Assembly (NCBI GenBank): GCA_023480735.1
Contig: JAMCXB010000061.1
Coordinates: 1-64,000, forward strand
Length of the DNA stretch: 64,000 nucleotides
DNA from: Bacteroidota bacterium
GTDB lineage: Bacteria > Bacteroidota > Ignavibacteria > Kryptoniales > JAKASW01
Direction of reading: 5' to 3'
Positions 49,085 through 57,557 of this stretch are shown here, piece after piece. The position numbers and the translations under genes were made by a program. The notes below the pieces were generated by a model. It saw only the letters and a program-made list of their open reading frames with translations. It ran no database searches and had not been told where the DNA came from. Position 1 is the first letter of the stretch, and each line of letters starts with the position of its first letter.

Positions 49085-50567
49085 ACGGGTACCAAGCCAA
49101 CAGGAACTCGAGAGTGCAATGGCGGGAGGGTACACCCATTATCCCATCGTTGTCGAGATTCTGGAGGACATATACACACCCGTTGGCCTATACATGCGTC
49201 TGCGCCTCATGGGGAACGACAGCTTTCTGCTTGAAAGCGCTGAGGGCGGGGAACATATCGGGCGTTATTCCTTCATGGGAGTCAATCCTTTCGCTACTTT
49301 CATGGTTGAGGATGAAACGGTATCCATCGCCGTCGGCAATCAAAAGAGAAACGTAAACGGCTCCCCAATCGAGGAGTTGAAGGGGTTCATTTCGGGTTTC
49401 AGGGTGTTTCCTGTCGAAAACCTCCCCAGGTTCTCCGGCGGTGCAGTGGGTTACTTCGGCTACGACTTCGTGAGGCACCTTGAAGCAATTCCGATGCGTG
49501 AGTCAGCTGAGCAGCTGCCCGAAGTACTCTTGAATTTCTACGATACGATTTTGGCGGTAGACAACCTGAAAAGGAGAGTGCAGTTAATTAGTCTGGTCAC
49601 GTTGAGTGACAAACCGCGCGAAACAATGAATTCTCTTGAACGACAATTGCACCACTTACGAAAGATATCATCGTACCTGGAAACCAAGGAAGAACCGGTC
49701 GAGAAGCCAAAATGTAAGGTCGGAGAGGCACGGTTCAACATTACAAAAGCACATTTCGAAGAGATCATCAAACGTGCCAAGGAATACATTATCGAGGGAG
49801 ATATTTTCCAGGTTGTTCTTTCCCAACGCGCAGAGTTTGAGTTGAAAGGAGATCCGTTTCTCCTTTATCGCGGGGTCCGTGCACTGAATCCATCCCCATA
49901 TATGTTCTACCTTGAATCAAACCAGGGAGACAAGCGTTTGGCGGTCATCGGGTCATCGCCTGAAATGTTCGTGAGGAAAGATGGCAACACGATCGAGATG
50001 AGACCTATTGCCGGCACAAAACCGCGCGGGGCCAATCAGGAAGAAGACGATAGGCTTACGCGCGAACTGCTCACGGACGACAAGGAGAAGGCAGAGCACG
50101 TTATGCTGGTCGATCTGGGCCGGAACGACATCGGAAGAGTGGCATCCACGGGAAGCGTACGTGTCAACAACTTCATGCACGTGGAGAAATTCTCACATGT
50201 AATGCACATCGTATCCGATGTGGTCGGGACTATAGATAAAGGAAGAGACGCAATAGAGACTCTTGCCGCTTGCTTCCCGGCGGGAACGCTGAGCGGGGCC
50301 CCAAAGGTGCGTGCAATGGAAATCATAACAGAATTGGAGGAAACGCGAAGGCAGATTTACGGCGGTGCCGTAGGTTACATAGACTTCAATTCCAATATGG
50401 ACACCTGCATAGCAATAAGGACATTCGTCGTTGCCGGAGAGACGGCTTACTTGCAGGCCGGAGCAGGAATTGTTTACGATTCCGATCCTGAACGTGAGTA
50501 CATTGAGTCTATCAATAAGATGAAGGCAAACCTGGAGGCGGTGAAACTGTTGGACAAATTCCAATGA
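49068..50567 (+). CDS. trpE: Anthranilate synthase component I
   Basis: TrpE forms anthranilate from chorismate for tryptophan synthesis. The 499-aa protein has the Trp-feedback site motif LLESAEGGEHIGRYSFMGV near residue 55 and the chorismate-binding domain with IKRAKEYIIEGDIFQVVLSQR, NPSPYMFYLE, RPIAGTKPRG, LVDLGRNDIGRV, FPAGTLSGAPKVRAMEII and YGGAVGYI. It overlaps trpG by four bases (ATGA). No trp leader or trpD follows, so other trp genes must lie elsewhere. Confidence 0.95.
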   Translation: MQPLIERVPSQQELESAMAGGYTHYPIVVEILEDIYTPVGLYMRLRLMGNDSFLLESAEGGEHIGRYSFMGVNPFATFMVEDETVSIAVGNQKRNVNGSPIEELKGFISGFRVFPVENLPRFSGGAVGYFGYDFVRHLEAIPMRESAEQLPEVLLNFYDTILAVDNLKRRVQLISLVTLSDKPRETMNSLERQLHHLRKISSYLETKEEPVEKPKCKVGEARFNITKAHFEEIIKRAKEYIIEGDIFQVVLSQRAEFELKGDPFLLYRGVRALNPSPYMFYLESNQGDKRLAVIGSSPEMFVRKDGNTIEMRPIAGTKPRGANQEEDDRLTRELLTDDKEKAEHVMLVDLGRNDIGRVASTGSVRVNNFMHVEKFSHVMHIVSDVVGTIDKGRDAIETLAACFPAGTLSGAPKVRAMEIITELEETRRQIYGGAVGYIDFNSNMDTCIAIRTFVVAGETAYLQAGAGIVYDSDPEREYIESINKMKANLEAVKLLDKFQ

Positions 50568-51133
50568 TACTGCTGATCGACAATTACGATTCGTTTACTT
50601 ACAACCTCTATCAATACCTCACCGAACTGGGAGCTTCGGTCAGTGTTGCACGGAACGACAAGATAACCGTGGACGACATCCGCTCGACGCGGCCTGATGC
50701 CATTGTCATATCTCCCGGGCCTAAGACGCCCAGCGAGGCCGGAGTATCCGAAAGCGTCATAAAGGAATTTTACAAGTCTGTCCCGATTCTTGGCGTTTGT
50801 CTCGGACACCAGGCGATCGGGGAAGTGTTCGGGGGAAAGGTAACAAAAGCACCAATCCCCATGCACGGAAAGACATCTCAAATAATTCACAACGGGAAGT
50901 CTATTTTCACATCCCTACCAATTCCGTTCCCGGCGACAAGGTATCACTCTCTCGTTGTCTCAAACAAGGAAGTCCCTGAAGAGCTCGAGGTGATAGCATG
51001 GACCGAAGACGATCTCATCATGGGTCTCAAGCACAGGAACTACCCCACCGTCGGAGTGCAATTTCATCCGGAGTCCGTGATGACGGAGAACGGAAAAATC
51101 TTGTTACAAAATTTTCTTGATGGAAGAATCTGA
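50564..51133 (+). CDS. trpG: Anthranilate synthase component II (glutamine amidotransferase)
   Basis: This class I glutamine amidotransferase supplies ammonia to TrpE. The 189-aa protein has LLIDNYDSFTYNLYQYL, SPGPKTPSEAG, the nucleophile Cys in LGVCLGHQAIGEVFGG and the His-Glu pair in GVQFHPESV. The enzyme may also serve para-aminobenzoate synthase (PabA), as in many bacteria. It is directly coupled to trpE, and a LOG-family gene follows after 2 bp. Confidence 0.95.
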   Translation: MILLIDNYDSFTYNLYQYLTELGASVSVARNDKITVDDIRSTRPDAIVISPGPKTPSEAGVSESVIKEFYKSVPILGVCLGHQAIGEVFGGKVTKAPIPMHGKTSQIIHNGKSIFTSLPIPFPATRYHSLVVSNKEVPEELEVIAWTEDDLIMGLKHRNYPTVGVQFHPESVMTENGKILLQNFLDGRI

Positions 51134-51135
51134 AT

Positions 51136-51840
51136 ATGAGCACAATTATCAACCATGGGCTGAATAGCGACCGTCTCTCAATCATAGAAGCACAACAAAG
51201 AGACATTTGGAGGATCTTCCAGATTATGGCGGAGTTTGTCGACGGCTTTGATCTATTGAGCAGATCGGCGCCGGCGGTCTCAATATTCGGTTCCGCGAGG
51301 ATGAAACCCGGCAGCAAGTATTATGAGCTCACCAGGGAAGTGGCTTTTGAATTGGCAAAGACCGGGTATGCCATCGTCAGCGGGGGAGGTGGTGGTCTGA
51401 TGGAAGCGGCCAATCGCGGCGCGAAAGAGGCGGGCGGGGAGTCAATTGGATTAAACATACAGCTTCCTTTCGAGCAGAGGCCTAACGAGTATATCGATCC
51501 CGACAAAGTGATGACTTTTCAACACTTCTTCGTCCGTAAGGTCATGTTCGTGAAGTATGCGCAGGGTTTCGTAGTGATGCCGGGCGGGTACGGCACTGTG
51601 GATGAATTTTCAGAAGCCATAACTCTTATACAAACCAACAAGACAAAGACCTTTCCGGTTGTTCTGATGGGAAGCAGTTATTGGAAAAAACTGCTCGAAT
51701 GGATGAAGGAAACTGCCTTGCAGGAGGGCTGCATTACAGAGAAAGACCTGGAGATATTTCATGTGTGCGATGAACCGATCGACGCTGTGAAAATAATTAA
51801 GGACTTTGGGATTCGTCATGGTTATGTCACGAACTTTTAA
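51136..51840 (+). CDS. LOG-family protein (cytokinin riboside 5'-monophosphate phosphoribohydrolase-like)
   Basis: This 234-aa Rossmann-fold protein has the LOG motifs SGGGGGLMEAANRGAKEAGG and PGGYGTVDEFSEAIT, which form the phosphate/active-site loops. Family members release adenine-type bases from nucleoside monophosphates; the physiological substrate in bacteria is often unknown. It begins two bases after trpG and overlaps the next gene by 17 bp. Confidence 0.87.
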   Translation: MSTIINHGLNSDRLSIIEAQQRDIWRIFQIMAEFVDGFDLLSRSAPAVSIFGSARMKPGSKYYELTREVAFELAKTGYAIVSGGGGGLMEAANRGAKEAGGESIGLNIQLPFEQRPNEYIDPDKVMTFQHFFVRKVMFVKYAQGFVVMPGGYGTVDEFSEAITLIQTNKTKTFPVVLMGSSYWKKLLEWMKETALQEGCITEKDLEIFHVCDEPIDAVKIIKDFGIRHGYVTNF

Positions 51841-52996
51841 GGGAACTCTTGCTATTGCATTACCTATTGGATTGTCATTCATTGCAATACTGGGATTCGT
51901 TACTCATGGCTTTATTTTCGGCGCGACTCAACGCCCGCTCAAAACAGAGCCCATCCAAGACTTTCAGAACGTAAGCCGACTTTCGCTTTACCGAATTCCC
52001 GACACTCTGAGTTTCTGTGGTGAGCGGATGCCTTTGGAGATTCCCGACGTGCGACAGAGAATGGAACAAACCTTCTATGTGGAACTCTCCGACGCTCAGA
52101 TCATTCTTGACCTGAAGAGAAGTACGGAATATTTTCCGTACATCGATCAGAAGCTCCGCGATATGAATCTCCCGAGGGACTTGAGGTATCTTCCGGTTGC
52201 CGAGAGCGCGCTGCGGAATCTCGTCTCCTATAGGGGCGCAGCGGGAATATGGCAGTTCACTCCCGAAACTGCCCGACATTATGGTCTGATAGTAAACAGT
52301 TACGTTGATGAGAGATATAATTTTCGCAAGGCCACCGATGCCGCCCTCACATATCTCACTGATTTAGACAGTACTTTCGGAAGTTGGTCGCTCGCTGTAG
52401 CCGCATATAACATGGGAAGCGCAGGAATCAAATCCAGCCTGAACTACCAGATGGTCAAGAGCTACTACAGCCTGTATCTCAATGATGAAACGGCGCACTT
52501 TGTCTTCAGGATTGTTGCCTTGAAACAGATCATGTCGCATTACAAGAAGTACGGATTTGAACTGCAACCCTCAGATTTCTATCATCCCCCGGAGACAAAG
52601 CTCGTGGTCATTACTCACATTTACAACATCGCGGCTTGGGCGAAACAACAGGGATCGAGTTACAAGGAGCTGCGGGAACTTAACCCCTGGCTCATAAATA
52701 GATCTCTTCCGGAAGGTACCTGGGCAATCCAACTCCCAAAGTATGCCCAACCCGCCGTCTTCACAGAGTCATCTCCTGTTATCGAGGATACGACCGACAG
52801 CCTCACTTCAAACGAGATCACGAAGAGTCCGCTCATATACAGAGTCAAGACGGGGGACTCTCTAACCAGAATCGCCGACGCGTATGGTGTTACCGTGAGT
52901 GATCTCGTCGGGTGGAACGACCTTGGCGTAAGAAGATACCTGAAGATTGGGGAGAGATTGAAGATATTCCTAGATAATCGGGACATCGAAAAGTAA
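51824..52996 (+). CDS. LysM-containing membrane lytic transglycosylase (MltD-like)
   Basis: I start at ATG 51824 (390 aa), inside the end of the LOG gene; ATG 51818 is an alternative. An N-terminal signal or anchor (LAIALPIGLSFIAILGFVTHG) leads to the SLT domain (~95-220). The catalytic Glu is in LRYLPVAESALRNLVSYRGAAGIWQFTPETARHYG, followed by AVAAYNMGSAG. The C-terminal LysM domain (YRVKTGDSLTRIADAYGVTVSDLVGWN, ~340-385) binds peptidoglycan. It cleaves glycan strands to 1,6-anhydro ends and closes the long operon that began at the aldolase. Confidence 0.9.
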   Translation: MSRTFKGTLAIALPIGLSFIAILGFVTHGFIFGATQRPLKTEPIQDFQNVSRLSLYRIPDTLSFCGERMPLEIPDVRQRMEQTFYVELSDAQIILDLKRSTEYFPYIDQKLRDMNLPRDLRYLPVAESALRNLVSYRGAAGIWQFTPETARHYGLIVNSYVDERYNFRKATDAALTYLTDLDSTFGSWSLAVAAYNMGSAGIKSSLNYQMVKSYYSLYLNDETAHFVFRIVALKQIMSHYKKYGFELQPSDFYHPPETKLVVITHIYNIAAWAKQQGSSYKELRELNPWLINRSLPEGTWAIQLPKYAQPAVFTESSPVIEDTTDSLTSNEITKSPLIYRVKTGDSLTRIADAYGVTVSDLVGWNDLGVRRYLKIGERLKIFLDNRDIEK

Positions 52997-53234
52997 TTGG
53001 TATCCGGCAGGTCCAATGCCGACAACAAGCCCGATGGATTGTCACGACACCGGCAGTTTCTATAAACCTGCTACGTTATTCGGATTCACATTGCAGAATA
53101 AACCGCCACAACACCTAAAAGAGAGTCCGTAACTCCAGCATCCATTTGCCGTTGAAGCTCCGGCCTGTGACAGCAGTTATTTCATCATCTTCATATGCAG
53201 TTATACGCTGTCTTCTAAACATTCATGGAACCCT

Positions 53235-53645
53235 ATGGAGCAGCGAGAGATATTGAAAGCACAATTTACTACAACCATTCCACGTATCGACGACACCCAC
53301 ACCACTTACAAAATCTTCTTCACTATTCCTTCCAAGAGATCCCTGACCGTCGGTAAACTCGGCACATTTGAATTTCCTGCCGGAGACTACGCATATACAG
53401 GCAGTGCAAAAAAGAATATGAAACACAGACTCACAAGACACGTCACAAAACAAAAAAGGCTAAGATGGCACATAGATTATCTTTTGGCACTTAAGGATGT
53501 GACCGTCAATCGGATTGAACTATTTTCTCAACCTGAATGTACGATCAATGCATCAACGCCCGGTACCATACCGGTCCGGCGTTTCGGAGCTTCAGATTGC
53601 AAATCTCATTGCGTCAGCCATCTGAAGCTCTTACGAAAGCTTTGA
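53235..53645 (+). CDS. DUF123 (GIY-YIG-superfamily) protein
   Basis: The 136-aa protein shows the DUF123 pattern, a divergent branch of the GIY-YIG nucleases: YKIFFTIPSKRSLTVGKLGTFEFPAGDYAYTGSA, then HRLTRHVTKQKRLRWHIDYLLA. A final Cys-rich end, FGASDCKSHCVSHLKLL, follows. Archaeal and bacterial members sit beside or fused to endonuclease III; here no such partner lies nearby. It is preceded by a 238-bp gap with no evident gene. Activity is not known. Confidence 0.8.
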   Translation: MEQREILKAQFTTTIPRIDDTHTTYKIFFTIPSKRSLTVGKLGTFEFPAGDYAYTGSAKKNMKHRLTRHVTKQKRLRWHIDYLLALKDVTVNRIELFSQPECTINASTPGTIPVRRFGASDCKSHCVSHLKLLRKL

Positions 53646-53751
53646 TTCTAACACATTGTGGCAAGCACGAACACACTTTCCCGGTAGTGGCTTCCGAAAT
53701 GCTCAAGCTGCTAGCTGGGCAGTTGCAATCAACTCAAGAAAGGAGAACGAA

Positions 53752-56700
53752 ATGATTACGAGACCAACAGACTCGAATCACTTGAAAAGCCTAATTCGGA
53801 ATGTTCTTCTCCTGTCGCTGGGAGCGGTAATATTCTGTCTTGGAAACATATCAGCTTCACAGGCCGCTCAAAGCAATGACACTACCGACATTATGCACAA
53901 CATAAAGTTCCGAAACATTGGACCTGCTGCCGCAGGCGGCAGAGTGACCTCCGTACTCGGCATACCGGGTCAGCCGAACATTTACTATGTGGGCAGCGCA
54001 GGCGGTGGCGTCTTCAAGACCACGGACGGTGGAATCTCGTGGAAGAACATCTTCAAGAACGAACCGTCGCTGTCGATCGGCGCAATGGCTATCGCTCCTT
54101 CCAATTCTAACTACATCTGGATTGGAACCGGGGAGGCAAATCTCCGAAATGACATAATAACGGGGAAGGGCATTTTCTTTTCTCCGGACGCGGGGAAGAC
54201 GTGGCAATATATGGGCCTGAAGGATGTCGGGCAGATATCTCGAATCGCCATCAATCCTTCCGATCCGAACAACGTCTTCGTTGCCGCAATAGGACATGCA
54301 TGGGCACCGAATCCGGAGCGCGGCATATTTCGTACGACCGATGGCGGCAAGACCTGGGAGAAGGTTCTTTTCGTCAATGATACGACAGGAGCGTCCGACC
54401 TGGTAATGGATCCTGGAAATCCCAAGGTTCTCTTTGCCGCTATGTGGCAGGCAGTCCGTCATCCGTGGGCTCTTGACGACGGTGGACCGGGAAGCGGCAT
54501 ATACCGAACGACCGACGGTGGAACAACCTGGAAGAAACTCACCAAGGGTCTGCCGAAAGGCCCGCTGGGACGCATCGCTCTGGCCGCCGCACCCAGCAAC
54601 CCGAATCGTATTTACGCACTCATAGAATCTAAAACAGGCATGCTCTGGGATTCCGATGACCTCGGCGACCACTGGACTATGGTGACCAACAATCACGAGC
54701 TGGACGTTAGGCCCTTTTATTTTTCAAGGGTCGTTGTCTCTCCGGACAACCAGGATGAACTCTACTTCATGTCTTTTCTCATAACGAAATCCACCGATGG
54801 CGGCAAGACCGTCAAGAGTATTAACGGAGGCGTTCATGTCGACCACCACGATCTCTGGATAGATCCAAAGGATCCCGACCGGATGATAGACGGGAATGAC
54901 GGCGGCGCTTACGTAACTGTTGACGGTGGGAAGACGTGGCGTTTCCTGAATAATCTCCCGGTCGAGGAGTTCTACCAGGTTGCGGTCGATGACAGTCATC
55001 CGTTCAATATCGGCGGCGGACTGCAGGACAATAACGCCTGGTACGGTGTATCAACGAACTTATACGGATCCGGAGTCACCGGCCAGGACTGGTTCCCGGT
55101 TGCGGGCGGCGACGGGCAGTACGTTGTGCCCGCTCCCAGCGATCCGGACATCGTTTATGCCGAAGCGCAGAACGGTTGGATGAAGAGACTCAATCTCAAA
55201 ACAGGGCTCTGGCAATATGTACGTCCCTACATGTGGGATGCTCCTGATATGCCTCCCTCGAAGCTTAAATACAGGTTTAATTGGACGACACCTATAGCGG
55301 TGTCCTACACCAATCCAAACGAGGTTTTCGTCGGGGCAAACGTTCTGTTCAAGACATTTGACGGCGGAATGCACTGGACGGTGATCAGTCCGGATCTGAC
55401 CAGGAACGACAAGTCAAAACAGCGTCCAAGCGGCGGCGACATAAATCTCGATATAAGCGGCGCAGAGAACTTCGACACGATACTTTCCATAGGAATTTCA
55501 TCGCTTGATTCCAACGTGATATGGGTCGGAACGGACGACGGACTCGTACAGGTAACACGGGACGGCGGCAAGCACTGGGAAGATGCAGCAAGAAACATCC
55601 CGCACCTTCCGGAATGGGGACGTATCTACCAAATTGAACCTTCTCCATTTAACCCCGGTTCCTGCTACATCTCCGTCGGCTTCCATGAACTCGACGACAA
55701 CAAGCCATACGTCTTCAAGACGGATAATTACGGTAAATCATGGACTTCTATTACCGGCAATCTGCCCGAGGGGTACCCAGTTCATGTAGTCAGGGAAGAC
55801 CCGAACATGCGCGGTTTCCTGGTGGCTGGGACGGATAACGGGTTGTTCTTCTCTCGAAACGACGGAAGGGACTGGGAAAGGCTGAAAAGTAATTTCCCGA
55901 CTGTTTGCGTGTACGATCTCAAGTTCGTGAAATCGAACCACGATCTCGTCGTCGCAACACACGGACGCGGTATCTTCGTACTTGATAACATCACGCCGCT
56001 CGAAGAATTCAACAACGGCATAAGAGACCAACAATTCCATTTGTTCAGCACTTTGCCTGCGTACATGTACCACATTTGGAATCGTGACGCTTTCAACGAC
56101 CTCAGCACTTATTCCGCCCCAAACGCCCCAATGGGAGCGATGGTCGACTACTATCTCAAAGATACTGTGAGCACAACTCCAGAAGAAAAGAAGGAGCACG
56201 AGACTCCTGTGAAGATTGTGATAACCGACCAGGCAGGAAATCAAGTAGCCACTGTGTATGGACCCGCTAAAAAGGGGTTCAACAGATACGTATGGAACAT
56301 GCGGTACCAGAGCCCGGGAATCCTGAAAATAGACAAGAAAAAAGCCGCGAAGAAAAATCCGTATTCTACTGGCGGACCGATGGTTACGCCGGGGACCTAC
56401 GATATAGCTGTAATATTTGACGGCCATACTGCGGACACGCATGTAAAATTAAGTCCGGATCCCAGACTCAAGGTCCCCTCGGATTATTTCACATCTAATT
56501 TGAAAGCTGGTCTGGCTGCGAGGAATGGCTCTACCGCACTGAACGAGATGATGAACCGGATCCAAAATATCGAGAATCAGATGACTACCATCAAGCAATC
56601 TCTGGCCACCGACAAACAAGGAATGAAAGACGGAAAGTACAAGCCAGTTCTCGACGGCATGTCGGCTCTCGGCAAGAAACTGACATCGCTCAAAGACACG

Positions 56701-56988
56701 CTTTACACCAAGTCCGTGCAGCACGATGTCGGTGAGGATAATATACATGATTTCACTCATTTTCACTCACGCCTCACCGGTTTGTTGTACAACTTCATGG
56801 CTCCGTACGACGGAGTACCCACTGAAGTCGTCATCCACCACACAAACCAGCTCGAGCAGCTACTTGGAGTGTATCTTGGCCAGTTCAACGATATCTTGAC
56901 CAGCGACATTCCTGCGTTCAACAGTGTCGCGCAGAAAGCCGGGACGCCCACGATCTTTGGCGGGCCGACGATAGAAGTGGGAAAATAA
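53752..56988 (+). CDS. Secreted BNR/VPS10 (sortilin)-type beta-propeller protein
   Basis: The 1078-aa protein from ATG 53752 has AGGAGAACGAA just upstream; an upstream in-frame ATG adds 32 residues before the signal peptide and is unlikely. A signal peptide (LLLSLGAVIFCLGNISASQA) is followed by a long region with many BNR/Asp-box repeats of the S/TxDxGxTW type (TTDGGISWKNI, SPDAGKTWQYM, TTDGGKTWEKV, DYGKSWTSI, ENDGRDWERL-like). This forms one or two ten-bladed VPS10-like propellers (~50-770). The rest (~800-1078) holds a FlgD-like Ig-type segment (GNQVATVYGPAKKGFNRYVWNMRY) and a helical end. Such proteins are common in Bacteroidota and are often named glycosyl hydrolases, but catalytic residues are not evident. 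Confidence 0.85.
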   Translation: MITRPTDSNHLKSLIRNVLLLSLGAVIFCLGNISASQAAQSNDTTDIMHNIKFRNIGPAAAGGRVTSVLGIPGQPNIYYVGSAGGGVFKTTDGGISWKNIFKNEPSLSIGAMAIAPSNSNYIWIGTGEANLRNDIITGKGIFFSPDAGKTWQYMGLKDVGQISRIAINPSDPNNVFVAAIGHAWAPNPERGIFRTTDGGKTWEKVLFVNDTTGASDLVMDPGNPKVLFAAMWQAVRHPWALDDGGPGSGIYRTTDGGTTWKKLTKGLPKGPLGRIALAAAPSNPNRIYALIESKTGMLWDSDDLGDHWTMVTNNHELDVRPFYFSRVVVSPDNQDELYFMSFLITKSTDGGKTVKSINGGVHVDHHDLWIDPKDPDRMIDGNDGGAYVTVDGGKTWRFLNNLPVEEFYQVAVDDSHPFNIGGGLQDNNAWYGVSTNLYGSGVTGQDWFPVAGGDGQYVVPAPSDPDIVYAEAQNGWMKRLNLKTGLWQYVRPYMWDAPDMPPSKLKYRFNWTTPIAVSYTNPNEVFVGANVLFKTFDGGMHWTVISPDLTRNDKSKQRPSGGDINLDISGAENFDTILSIGISSLDSNVIWVGTDDGLVQVTRDGGKHWEDAARNIPHLPEWGRIYQIEPSPFNPGSCYISVGFHELDDNKPYVFKTDNYGKSWTSITGNLPEGYPVHVVREDPNMRGFLVAGTDNGLFFSRNDGRDWERLKSNFPTVCVYDLKFVKSNHDLVVATHGRGIFVLDNITPLEEFNNGIRDQQFHLFSTLPAYMYHIWNRDAFNDLSTYSAPNAPMGAMVDYYLKDTVSTTPEEKKEHETPVKIVITDQAGNQVATVYGPAKKGFNRYVWNMRYQSPGILKIDKKKAAKKNPYSTGGPMVTPGTYDIAVIFDGHTADTHVKLSPDPRLKVPSDYFTSNLKAGLAARNGSTALNEMMNRIQNIENQMTTIKQSLATDKQGMKDGKYKPVLDGMSALGKKLTSLKDTLYTKSVQHDVGEDNIHDFTHFHSRLTGLLYNFMAPYDGVPTEVVIHHTNQLEQLLGVYLGQFNDILTSDIPAFNSVAQKAGTPTIFGGPTIEVGK

Positions 56989-57014
56989 GACTGTCAGCGT
57001 TCAGTGTATTAGGA

Positions 57015-57046
57015 AGTGGCGGAGGAAAGAGCGAAGCTCCGCCACT
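57015..57046 (+). terminator. Hairpin after the BNR/VPS10 gene
   Basis: AGTGGCGGAG (57015-57024) pairs exactly with CTCCGCCACT (57037-57046) around a 12-base loop, 27 bp after the stop. There is no T run, so it may act as a rho-dependent end, an RNA-stabilising stem or a weak terminator. The rest of the gap to 57300 shows no gene. Confidence 0.5.
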
Positions 57047-57287
57047 CAACTATCCATCAACACTTTCGCGGCAGATGATTCCGTTACAGAATCTATGTTA
57101 TGTTACCTTGTGATTCCTTTCCTTTTCCCCATCCGACCGACACGAGACAGACATAAACAACGTGGATGCACGACAGCATGAGCTTTAAGTTAACAATGTG
57201 TCCAATAACGGTTCGTGAACTACAATAGGAAGAACCTTCTGGAAACTCTTGTATGAGCTTGCGATAAACTGCAGCAGCAGAATCGAT

Positions 57288-57314
57288 TTGCATTAGCCTC
57301 TCGAAGTATATAAA
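57288..57314 (+). promoter_or_regulatory. Candidate promoter of the thiamine operon
   Basis: TTGCAT (57288-57293) and TATAAA (57309-57314) are 15 bases apart, slightly short. Transcription starting near 57321 would begin just before the TPP aptamer, which supports the -10 call even though the -35 is uncertain. Confidence 0.4.
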
Positions 57315-57323
57315 TTCTTTTGT

Positions 57324-57405
57324 CCGTTAGGGGTGCTGCTCCGGGACGATCGGAGCGGCTGAGAAAAAACCCTACGAACCTGATCTGGGTAATACCAGCG
57401 TGTGT
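57324..57405 (+). promoter_or_regulatory. TPP riboswitch (THI element)
   Basis: The conserved core is clear: TTAGGGGTGC (57327-57336), a P3 extension hairpin GCTCCG/CGGAGC, GGCTGAGA (57357-57364), then ACCCTACGAACCTGATCTGG (57369-57388) and TAATACCAGCG (57390-57400). These form P2 (GGGGT/ACCCT-type), the pyrimidine-sensing CUGAGA loop and the P4/P5 diphosphate site of the TPP aptamer. The P1 closing helix is not obvious from the flanks, which is unusual. It precedes a TonB receptor, thiamine pyrophosphokinase and a symporter, exactly the gene types thiamine would repress. Confidence 0.95.
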
Positions 57406-57420
57406 GCTTTTGGCGCGCAT

Positions 57421-57548
57421 CCCGCGGTTCTCTTTGAGATAGTTCCGCGGGAGAGGAAAATGGACGAGGCTTCTTCATTTTGCCGTTTCTATTTCTGACT
57501 GCTGGGTACTTGGATGCAGTTGGAATCCGAAACGGTTTATTTTTTTAT
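57421..57548 (+). promoter_or_regulatory. Likely expression platform of the TPP riboswitch, with a 12-codon leader ORF
   Basis: After the aptamer comes a perfect hairpin CCCGCGG/CCGCGGG (57421-57451), then GAGAGGAAA and ATG 57460 of a 12-codon ORF ending at 57498. A second stem, CCGTTTC (57483-57489)/GAAACGG (57529-57535), is followed by TTTATTTTTTT and ends just before the receptor's GGAG. The second stem looks like an intrinsic terminator with a long loop and could be the ON/OFF element. The structure was judged by eye only. Confidence 0.5.
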
Positions 57549-57557
57549 GGAGAAGCT

